From: CAYLMM01 sp964384825
GTDB lineage: Bacteria; Krumholzibacteriota; Krumholzibacteriia; LZORAL124-64-63
Assembly (NCBI GenBank): GCA_964384825.1
Contig: CAYLMM010000029.1
Coordinates: 1 to 33,106 of the forward strand
Length of the DNA: 33,106 nucleotides
Reading direction: 5' to 3'
Shown here: piece after piece, positions 16,372 to 23,308 of the stretch
Layout: every line of letters begins with the position of its first letter
How positions within the stretch are numbered: the stretch's first letter is position 1
Notes under the pieces: model-generated
Databases searched by the model: none
The model's input: the letters and a program-made list of their open reading frames with translations, nothing else
Told to the model about the DNA's origin: nothing
Made by a program: the position numbers and the translations under genes

Positions 16372-16401
16372 CCGGTTCCGGCCCGGGGCTGGGACCGCGG
16401 C

Positions 16402-16743
16402 TCAGAGCCTCATCACGACCGGCGCCGCGGCCTGCCGGCCGAGGATCTCGACCATGTTCGAGGACCGGCCCATCCTCAACTCGTCGACCAGCCCGTAGTA
16501 GTCCAGGCAGGTGCCGCAGCAGAGGATCTCGACGCCGGCCGCGGCCAGGGCCTCGATATCGCGCAGGGCCTTCGAGCCCGTGCAGCACAGCTTCACTCCT
16601 GCGTTCATGAACAGCAGGCACGCCGGACGCGGCTCGATCTTCAGCATGTTCTTCAGGGCCGAGAGCATCAGGGCCTCTCCCAGCTCCCGGTCGCCGCCGC
16701 CGAGGGTGTCCGAGGCGATGAAAATCACCGGTCTTTCCGTCAT
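16402..16743 (-). CDS. YedF/DsrE-like sulfurtransferase-family protein
   Basis: Small cytoplasmic protein, 113 residues, resembling the DsrE-like half of YedF, a family linked to selenium or sulfur metabolism. Recognisable segments are IFIASDTLGGGDRELGEALM, FMNAGVKL and the cysteine-rich VEILCCGTCLDYYG (Cys75, Cys76, Cys79). Most YedF proteins also have an N-terminal TusA domain; this one lacks it. The ATG at 16743 is chosen because GGGAGGT lies 5 nt upstream; a GTG five codons earlier overlaps that site. It is 21 nt downstream of ccsA, so it is probably the last gene of the cytochrome c maturation operon. A role in thiol handling for haem attachment is conceivable but unproven. Confidence 0.8.
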   Translation of the reverse strand: MTERPVIFIASDTLGGGDRELGEALMLSALKNMLKIEPRPACLLFMNAGVKLCCTGSKALRDIEALAAAGVEILCCGTCLDYYGLVDELRMGRSSNMVEILGRQAAAPVVMRL

Positions 16744-16764
16744 TGCGACCTCCCGCACGCCGGC

Positions 16765-17619
16765 CTAGCCGTAGGCATGCTGCCCGCCGAGGAAGATGTT
16801 GCCGAAGAAGCTCAGCAGGATCATCACGAACCCGATCACCGACATCCAGGCCGCCTTCTGGCCGCGCCAGCCTCGCTGGTAGCGCCCGTGGAAGAACAGG
16901 GTGTAGAACAGCCAGATGATCAGCGAGCCGACTTCTTTCGGATCCCAGCTCCAGAACGCCCCCCAGGCCTCGTAGGCCCAGATCGCGCCGGCGAAGAGGG
17001 CGCCGATGGTGAACAGCGGGTAGCCGATGCTCAGGGCCTTGTAATTGATCTCCTCGAGGGTCTCGGGCGAGATGCCGCCGGACGAGGGATCCTTGCGGCG
17101 GCTGACGATCAGGTACATCACGCTGACCGCGGTGGCCACCAGGAACGCCCCCTCGCCGATCGCGGCGAGCGCCACGTGGATGTGCAGCCAGTAGCTCTGC
17201 AAAGCCGGCACCAGCTGCGAGCGGACGTCGTTGGGCAGCATCGAGGCCGAGACGATCAGGATCACGATCAGCGGCGACACGTAGAGCCCGAGCACCGGGC
17301 GGTAGTACTTCCGCAGGATCATGAGGAACGACGCGACCGCCATCCACGCCATGATGTTGGCGTATTCGTACATGTTGGTGAAGGGGATGTGGCCGGCCGC
17401 CTTCCAGCGCACGGCGATCGCCACGGTGTGGACGATCACGCCGCCGGTCATCAGGGCGATCGCGGTCTTGGCGACGGCGTCGCGGCGGGCGGCGCCGTAG
17501 ATCACGAAGGCCAGGAACCCGAGCAGGTAGAAGGCGAAGGTGATCGTGAACCACGTACTGTCGGGGGCGCCGGTGAAGGCGGCGCCGAGAATCCAGGCCG
17601 GGGCCGAGGAGTGCGGCAT
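16765..17619 (-). CDS. ccsA: Cytochrome c biogenesis protein CcsA/ResC (System II haem handler)
   Basis: Multi-pass membrane protein that brings haem to apocytochrome c outside the cytoplasmic membrane; also named CcsB in some databases. The 284-residue product has about eight hydrophobic helices and the tryptophan-rich haem motif WGAFWSWDPKE (219-229). Candidate haem-ligand histidines include His64, His146/148 and His244. GGAG lies about 7 nt before the ATG. It follows resB after 31 nt, which is the usual System II gene pair, and is followed by the YedF-like gene. The operon implies that this organism makes c-type cytochromes by System II rather than by CcmA-H. Confidence 0.94.
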   Translation of the reverse strand: MPHSSAPAWILGAAFTGAPDSTWFTITFAFYLLGFLAFVIYGAARRDAVAKTAIALMTGGVIVHTVAIAVRWKAAGHIPFTNMYEYANIMAWMAVASFLMILRKYYRPVLGLYVSPLIVILIVSASMLPNDVRSQLVPALQSYWLHIHVALAAIGEGAFLVATAVSVMYLIVSRRKDPSSGGISPETLEEINYKALSIGYPLFTIGALFAGAIWAYEAWGAFWSWDPKEVGSLIIWLFYTLFFHGRYQRGWRGQKAAWMSVIGFVMILLSFFGNIFLGGQHAYG

Positions 17620-17650
17620 GAAGCAGCTCCTTTTTTATCGGCGGAGCGGG

Positions 17651-19120
17651 TCAGCTCCGGTACAGGTGGACTTTCATCTGGGATACGTCCGGATTCTCTT
17701 TCCACGCGTCCGCCCAGCGGCGGAAGTCGGCGGCGTAGAGAGTCGGGGCCTTGTTCGTCACGGCGGCGACGTGCACCCGCCAGACGCCTTCCTCCACGGG
17801 CTCGGCCAGCGCCCAGGCCTGGCGGTGGTCGACCATGAACGACAGCATCAGGCCGATCGAGCTGACCAGCAGTCCGATCCAGATCAGGGTGGTCAGCGGC
17901 GAGCGCGAGACTTCGAATCCGGTGTAGAACAGTTCGCCGTAGTCGCGGACCGCCAGCGTGCGCTCGCGCCAGCTGCCGAACAGCGACCCGCGATGGGCCA
18001 GGAAGACCAGCTGGTCGCCGATCCGTTCCTCGCCCCGGTAGATCCCGAAGCGGAACGCGGGATTGCTGTGGGAACGCGAGCCGTGACGGATGTCGCCGTC
18101 GGCGATCACCGCGTGGCCCCAGAATCGTTCGGCCACGGCCTCGAGGTCGGTGCCGGGGATCGGGAAGCGCTCGCCCATCGCCGTCCGCACCGGATCGGCG
18201 GGCCCGTCGGGGCCCTCGACGACGACATCCATCCACTTCACTTCGTCGAAGGCCGTCTGGTAGCTGGCCTGGTAGAAGCTGTAGCCCGATTGGCGCAGCG
18301 GGTGGTTCACCATGACGTCGGTTTCGTAGGGCTCGCCCCCGTCGGGGGTCACCTGGATCGATGCGACGTACTGGCTGACCTGGCCCCGCTCGTTCAGGTC
18401 GAGCCGGAAATCATCGAGCCGGACCTCGAAGGGCATCTGGTGGTCGACCCACTCGCCCCTCTTCTGGACCTCGATGACCCGGGCGGTGTCGCCGGGCGCC
18501 ATCCAGAGCATCGTCTTCAGGCCGAAGAGCACGCCCCCGAGCCCGCCGATCACCAGGAACAGCAGGCCGATGTGGCTCATGAACGGCCCCAGGCGCGAGA
18601 TGCCGAAGCGGTTGCCCGACAGCATCAGGCCGCCGTCGGGGGCGGGCTTGGTGCGGACGCTGAACAGCGACCGCTTCAGTGTCCGTCGCACGGCGGCGAG
18701 GGGATCGTCGGAGCGCACCATGAAGTTCAGCCGGTCGTCGTAGCGGTCGTAGTACCGGGACCGCCCGAACCAGGTGAAGAACAGCGCCCGGCGGTACGAG
18801 CCCTTGAAGCGCTTGATCGCGCATGCGGTCAGCGACAGCGACAGCAGCCCGACGATGGAGCGGTACCACCACGACCGGAAGGGATCGAACATCTGGAAGA
18901 AATCCAGGACCGAATAGAGCGCCGGACCGGCCTTCTCGGCGGCCTTCAGTTCCCAGTTCGCCACGTTGGTGGGGAATTCCTCGCCGACATAGATCCCCAG
19001 AATGCTTCCCAGCGCCAGGGCCAGAAGGATCCACAGCGCGAAGCGCATATTGGAGAGCCGATCCCAGGCGAACGCCACGGCGCCGAAAGGGCCGCGAGCG
19101 GAACTGGCTTGGACGGACAC
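17651..19120 (-). CDS. resB: Cytochrome c biogenesis protein ResB/Ccs1
   Basis: Second half of the System II cytochrome c synthetase, 489 residues. Helices lie near 26-44, 83-101, 188-207 and 411-430, with a large extracytoplasmic domain between the third and fourth. Family-typical segments are NMRFALWILLALALGSILG at the start, SRLGPFMSHIGLLFLVIGG, NHPLRQSGYSFYQASY, and a C-terminal helix followed by a short domain. The start is a GTG at 19120 with a weak upstream GAGG. ResB and CcsA work as a complex that attaches haem to CXXCH sites. First gene of the operon; no convincing promoter was identified in the 120 nt upstream. Confidence 0.93.
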   Translation of the reverse strand: MSVQASSARGPFGAVAFAWDRLSNMRFALWILLALALGSILGIYVGEEFPTNVANWELKAAEKAGPALYSVLDFFQMFDPFRSWWYRSIVGLLSLSLTACAIKRFKGSYRRALFFTWFGRSRYYDRYDDRLNFMVRSDDPLAAVRRTLKRSLFSVRTKPAPDGGLMLSGNRFGISRLGPFMSHIGLLFLVIGGLGGVLFGLKTMLWMAPGDTARVIEVQKRGEWVDHQMPFEVRLDDFRLDLNERGQVSQYVASIQVTPDGGEPYETDVMVNHPLRQSGYSFYQASYQTAFDEVKWMDVVVEGPDGPADPVRTAMGERFPIPGTDLEAVAERFWGHAVIADGDIRHGSRSHSNPAFRFGIYRGEERIGDQLVFLAHRGSLFGSWRERTLAVRDYGELFYTGFEVSRSPLTTLIWIGLLVSSIGLMLSFMVDHRQAWALAEPVEEGVWRVHVAAVTNKAPTLYAADFRRWADAWKENPDVSQMKVHLYRS

Positions 19121-19241
19121 GAGGGTACCTGCCTCTTTGAATTAATTCCCACTACGGCAATAGGCGTTGCTTAAAACAAGAATGCCAGACGCCGATTGTC
19201 CAGAATAATCGAAAAACTCATTCCGCACAGGGCGGTTCGCG

Positions 19242-19273
19242 AAAAAAGGCCGGCCCCGGGACGGGACCGGCCT
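19242..19273 (-). terminator. Rho-independent terminator after the M6 protease gene
   Basis: On the minus strand a GC-rich stem (AGGCCGG, 19267-19273, with CCGGCCT, 19247-19253, plus three inner pairs) is followed by six T residues. It begins about 20 nt after the protease stop codon and precedes the resB upstream region. Confidence 0.85.
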
Positions 19274-19292
19274 AGATGGAAACATCTCGATG

Positions 19293-21680
19293 CTACTTGA
19301 GCAAGGCGAGTTTCCGCACAAGCACATCGGAACCGGCGATCAGGCGGCAATAATAGATTCCGCTGGGAAGCGCCCGACCGGCGTCGTCGCGGCCGTTCCA
19401 GGTCGTTTCGCCCCATCCGGCGGGCATGTCGGCGGCCAGGTTCCGCACCACCCGCCCCCGTTGGTCGTAGATCCGCAGCGAGGCCCGCGCGACCCCTTCG
19501 GGAACGTAGTACTTCACCGCGCTGACCGGGTTGAAGGGATTCGGCCAGGGCGGCAGCAGGCTGGCCGAAGCCATCGGGCGCGGCGTATCGCCCACGTCGG
19601 TCAGGACCCCGTCGAGGGTCACTTCGCCCACCCACCAGCCGAAACCGCAGAAGGACCCGTCCTCGGCGGAGTAGCCGCCGTCGGTCAGCAGGCGCAGGCG
19701 CAGATCCAGCATGATGTCGGGGTCGCCGTCGGCGCATTCGGTCAGCGCGGCCGTCGGCAGCGGCCAGGTGTCGGTGACGCAGCCGCTCGATCCGGTGACC
19801 GCCGCCACCTGGTGCCAATCGGCCAGCGGATCGTTGGCGCAACGCACCTCGACCACTCCGTAGTCGTAATTCGGTTCCAGATCGTAATGATGGGTCAGGG
19901 TCACCGTCGGCGAACCCGAGACCTGGACCTGGTGCCAGGTGATGTCGAACCAGTTGTTGCCGTAGCCGGGGCCGCATTCGTAGGCCGGATCGTCGACGCC
20001 GAACCACAGCCCGGTGCCGCCGCAGCTGCCGGCCTGGGTCTGGTCGAGATGGACGTAGCTGTTGCAGAACTCCCATCCCTCGAGCCCCGATTCGAAGTCC
20101 CAGCTGAGCGCGGTCGCGGCCGGGGGCGGCGGATCGTCGCCGCCCTTGGCCCCCTCGATCAGCACGTCCAGCACCACGTCGTCGCCGGAGATGGCGATGT
20201 TCTGCAGCGTGATCCCGGTGGGCTCGCAGTAGTAGTCGTGGGCCGGCGGGATGGTGTCGTCGGCGAAGCGGTCGCGGTCGCGGGGACCGACCCAGGACGT
20301 CGTATCGCCGTCGACGGCCGAATAGCCGGGCCAGACATCCCCGTCGTCGCCCCGGTTGTAGGCGTCCAGACGCGCGCCGGTGGCGTAGTCGCGCGGGCCG
20401 TCCAGCTGCTCGAACCAGTCGCCGGGCCCGTCGAACCAGGGGCTGGCCTCGACCACGTCGACCAGGCGGTGCCGCTCGTTGGCGTTGCCGTTCAGGGCGT
20501 TGTCGACGTGGTAGATGATCAGGCCCTCGGGCTGGGGCAGGCCGTAATCGATCTGACGCCGCAGCAGGGCCTCGTCGAAGCCCACCGGGCGGCGGTTCTC
20601 GATCAGGAAGTACTCGTCGCCCGAGGCGTCGCCGGCGCGCCACACGCGGTAGGCGACCGGATTGTCCTCGGCGCGGGGAACGGTCAGGCCCAGGGTCGAC
20701 GCGGTGATCGCCACCGGATCGACCCAGCCCAACTGCTCCTTGCACCAGGCGGTCATGTGCACCGGGCAGCTTCCCGGCGGATCCCCCGGACGCCGGCCCC
20801 AGGAGCCGCCGCTCATCAGGCACCACTCGCCCACGCCCGCGGTGGAATAGTCGGTGTCGTAGAGGTCGGGCAGGCCGAGCACGTGCCCGTATTCGTGGCA
20901 AAAGACGCCGACGGCGACCATCGAGCCGTCGGGGGATTCCTCGGGCTCGACCGAATAGCTGTAGCACTGGACCCCGTCGACGTTCAGGGCGGCGTCGGAG
21001 AAGGACCAGGCGTGCGACCAGATGTCGTTGTCGTCGCCGGTGGCCTCGCGGCCGGGGCCGGCGTGGACGAAGAACAGGGCGTCGACCCGCCCGTCGTCGT
21101 CGCCGGAGTTCGGCACGCCGTCGGGCCCGTCGTTGTCGAACTGGCTGTAGTCGATGACCGGGTCGAGCTGCAGGACGGCCTCCCGCATCAGATCGCGCAC
21201 CTGGTAGTAGTCGGTGGGCGTGATCGAACTGTAGGGATCGTCGTCCTGCGCCCAGCCGTGGACCGTGCCCTGCACCCCGTAGAGGCCGTGGCTGATCTCG
21301 CGGTAGTAGTCGTTCATGCTGCCGGTGGGATACGCGCCGGTCGAGAACATCATGTCGACGTACTCGGAATTGGGATGGCTGACCTTGTCGGCCGGATGGT
21401 CGGTCCACTCCAGCAGGATGACCAGGCAAGTGCCGGTGCCGGTCACCTGGGCCGATTTGGCGAGCCCGCGCTCCTGCCGGGCGGCGACGTAGAGCTCTTT
21501 CTCGGGGCGGAAATCGCCCGCGAGCTCCGCGACGCGCTCCTTGCCGAGGCGGGTCAGCAGATCGGGGCTCGGCGGCATCGGGCAGGGTCCGCCGGAATCG
21601 GCCGCCCCGGCCGCCGGGACGGCGGGAGCGAAGCCGGACATCACGAAAAACAGGGCGAGAACCAGCAACCGCGAGCGCAT
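19293..21680 (-). CDS. Secreted M6 family metalloprotease with FlgD/T9SS-like C-terminal module
   Basis: Exported zinc protease, 795 residues. Signal peptide about 1-27. The M6 (immune inhibitor A-like) catalytic domain carries HEYGHVLGLPD (His262, Glu263, His266 and Asp272). ISHGLYGVQGTVHGW and the downstream GEWCLMSGGSWG Met-turn region also fit. After residue 520 there is a beta-sandwich-like region (LSWDFESGLEGWEF). The last 90 residues have the PPWPNPFNP linker and a FlgD-Ig/type A sorting-like domain ending GIYYCRLIAGSDVLVRKLALLK. In FCB bacteria such tails accompany type IX secretion or cell-surface attachment. GGGAGGA precedes the ATG. It has its own likely promoter (21791-21818) and terminator. 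Confidence 0.92.
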   Translation of the reverse strand: MRSRLLVLALFFVMSGFAPAVPAAGAADSGGPCPMPPSPDLLTRLGKERVAELAGDFRPEKELYVAARQERGLAKSAQVTGTGTCLVILLEWTDHPADKVSHPNSEYVDMMFSTGAYPTGSMNDYYREISHGLYGVQGTVHGWAQDDDPYSSITPTDYYQVRDLMREAVLQLDPVIDYSQFDNDGPDGVPNSGDDDGRVDALFFVHAGPGREATGDDNDIWSHAWSFSDAALNVDGVQCYSYSVEPEESPDGSMVAVGVFCHEYGHVLGLPDLYDTDYSTAGVGEWCLMSGGSWGRRPGDPPGSCPVHMTAWCKEQLGWVDPVAITASTLGLTVPRAEDNPVAYRVWRAGDASGDEYFLIENRRPVGFDEALLRRQIDYGLPQPEGLIIYHVDNALNGNANERHRLVDVVEASPWFDGPGDWFEQLDGPRDYATGARLDAYNRGDDGDVWPGYSAVDGDTTSWVGPRDRDRFADDTIPPAHDYYCEPTGITLQNIAISGDDVVLDVLIEGAKGGDDPPPPAATALSWDFESGLEGWEFCNSYVHLDQTQAGSCGGTGLWFGVDDPAYECGPGYGNNWFDITWHQVQVSGSPTVTLTHHYDLEPNYDYGVVEVRCANDPLADWHQVAAVTGSSGCVTDTWPLPTAALTECADGDPDIMLDLRLRLLTDGGYSAEDGSFCGFGWWVGEVTLDGVLTDVGDTPRPMASASLLPPWPNPFNPVSAVKYYVPEGVARASLRIYDQRGRVVRNLAADMPAGWGETTWNGRDDAGRALPSGIYYCRLIAGSDVLVRKLALLK

Positions 21681-21790
21681 GGCATCCTCCCGAAAAGGGC
21701 GTGTTCCGGAGCGGCGGGGAGCCTCCGGCGGACAGACGGAACGGATGGGGGCAAGCCCTCCGCCCCCCGGCGAGCGGGACCGACTGCATG

Positions 21791-21818
21791 ATTATACTGC
21801 AAATCCCGGATCGGAGAA
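21791..21818 (-). promoter_or_regulatory. Likely promoter of the M6 protease gene
   Basis: On the minus strand a perfect TATAAT (21791-21796) is preceded after 16 nt by a weak -35, TTCTCC (21813-21818). It starts 12 nt beyond the osmC stop codon and would give a leader of about 100 nt for the protease. The perfect -10 stands out in this GC-rich DNA, but the -35 is poor. Confidence 0.45.
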
Positions 21819-21829
21819 AGCGGCGGGGC

Positions 21830-22240
21830 TCAGAGGTATTCGATGGCGTGGGAGATCTCGGCCGTTTCGGCCAGCATCGCCCCGATCGAGCAGTATTTCG
21901 TCGTCGAGAGCTTCACCGCCCTCTCGACCTTCCGGGGATCCATCTCGCCCGACACCGCGAAGACCATGCGGATGGCGGTGTAGACGCGGGGATGCTCGTC
22001 GGCCCGCTCGGCCTCGACCGAAACCGACAGGCCGGTCAGCGGCTGCCGCATCCGCTGCAGGATGTTCACCAGGTCCACGCCGCTGCAGGCGGCCAGCGAC
22101 AGCAGCACCGATTCCATGGGCGTCGGAGCCGAGGCGGGCGCGCCGTCGGGGGAAGGGGCGTCGAAGACGGTCGTCTGGCCTCCGGAGGCGACGGCGTCGA
22201 ACTTCAGGCCGCCGCTCCAGGTCACACGGTGAGCGGGCAT
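21830..22240 (-). CDS. OsmC family peroxiredoxin
   Basis: Cytoplasmic thiol-dependent peroxidase of the OsmC/Ohr family, 136 residues. The two catalytic cysteines are present: Cys52 in LAACSGVDL and Cys117 in KYCSIGAML. Glu43 in TPMESVLLSL is also conserved. It fits the YhfA-like branch rather than Ohr. A GGAAGAG element before the ATG overlaps the last codons of yihY, only 4 nt upstream, so the two are probably translated from one message. It likely reduces organic hydroperoxides, but the sequence does not fix the substrate. Confidence 0.9.
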   Translation of the reverse strand: MPAHRVTWSGGLKFDAVASGGQTTVFDAPSPDGAPASAPTPMESVLLSLAACSGVDLVNILQRMRQPLTGLSVSVEAERADEHPRVYTAIRMVFAVSGEMDPRKVERAVKLSTTKYCSIGAMLAETAEISHAIEYL

Positions 22241-22244
22241 GGAT

Positions 22245-23156
22245 TCACTCTTCCTTTTTTTCTTTTTCGCCCGCGTGGGTCATGAATCTGATGCGGCCCC
22301 TCTGACGGGGCAGATCGACGTAGTGGTCCGACCGGCGCATCAGGGCGTTGATCTCGGCTCCGAGCAGGAATACGAATCCCGAGATCCAGAACCAGACCAT
22401 CAGCACGATCACCGTGGCGATCGAGCCGTAGGTGGCGTTGTAGGAGCCGAAGTTACGCACGAAAACACGGAACAGCGAGCAACCCAGGAACCAGAGAACC
22501 GTAGCGGTGACGGTGCCGGGCAGGATCGAGACGAATTTCTGCCGCGCCTCGGGAGCGACGTAATACAGGGTGGCCATGGCGCCGGAGGTCAGCAGGACCA
22601 CGATCAGCAGCCGCAGATTCGTCCACAGCGCCGCGCTGTTGCTGGCCAGGCCCAGGGTCTCGATGGCCGCCTGGGTGATCCGCGGACCGGCGAGCACGAT
22701 GATCGACGAGGCCAGCAGGAACACGCTGATCACCAGCGTGAGCACGATCGACAGCATCTTCTGATAGACGATGTTCCGGCGCGGGCGGATGTTGTAGGCC
22801 CGGTTGATGGTCGTGATCAGGGCGCCGACCCCCATCGACCCCGACCAGAGGGCCGCCACCAGACCGAAGCCGAGGATGCTCTGCTGGCGCTCCCCGAGAA
22901 CCGACTGGACGGTGTCCTTGATCATGTCGAAGACCTCCAGCGGCAGCGCCTCGCTCAGATTGGCGAGGACCTGCTCCGGCTGGAGGATCGGCAGGTAGCT
23001 CAGCAGGCTGATCAGGAACAGCAGGAAGGGGAACAGGCCGAGCATGTTGAAGTAGGCGACCTGGGCCGCCATCCCCATGCAGTCGTCGTAGCCGATCTCC
23101 CGCTGCAGCCGTCTCAGGAAGAGGCCCCATCGTTTCATGCGTCGAATAATCCTCAT
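22245..23156 (-). CDS. YihY/BrkB family inner-membrane protein
   Basis: Polytopic membrane protein of 303 residues with about six hydrophobic helices. Family segments are AAQVAYFNMLGLFPFLLFLISLL near the start, RPRRNIVYQKMLSIVLTLV, and a late segment reading SYNATYGSIATVIVLMVWFW. The C-terminal tail is highly charged (KEKKEE). The biochemical role of the family is unsettled. The start at 23156 has no clear Shine-Dalgarno site; the second ATG (23138) has AGGA 11 nt upstream and may be the true start. It precedes osmC by 4 nt and is divergent from the S9 peptidase gene. Confidence 0.92.
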   Translation of the reverse strand: MRIIRRMKRWGLFLRRLQREIGYDDCMGMAAQVAYFNMLGLFPFLLFLISLLSYLPILQPEQVLANLSEALPLEVFDMIKDTVQSVLGERQQSILGFGLVAALWSGSMGVGALITTINRAYNIRPRRNIVYQKMLSIVLTLVISVFLLASSIIVLAGPRITQAAIETLGLASNSAALWTNLRLLIVVLLTSGAMATLYYVAPEARQKFVSILPGTVTATVLWFLGCSLFRVFVRNFGSYNATYGSIATVIVLMVWFWISGFVFLLGAEINALMRRSDHYVDLPRQRGRIRFMTHAGEKEKKEE

Positions 23157-23308
23157 GGCCGAGAAAGAATGACTGCTCGCCCGGGAAAAATCAACGTCGT
23201 CGCTGCGGGATTCCGATTGGGGTCGCCGCGGCCGAACTGTTATCTTCGATCTCCACGGGGCCGACGCCTCGTCGAATACGTTCCCACCCCACCTTTGCGG
23301 AGGTACCC

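Noticed and set aside
19290..21791. An 833-codon plus-strand open frame antisense to the M6 protease
   Set aside because: No signal peptide or motif; the minus strand carries HEYGHVLGLPD and a clean promoter and terminator.
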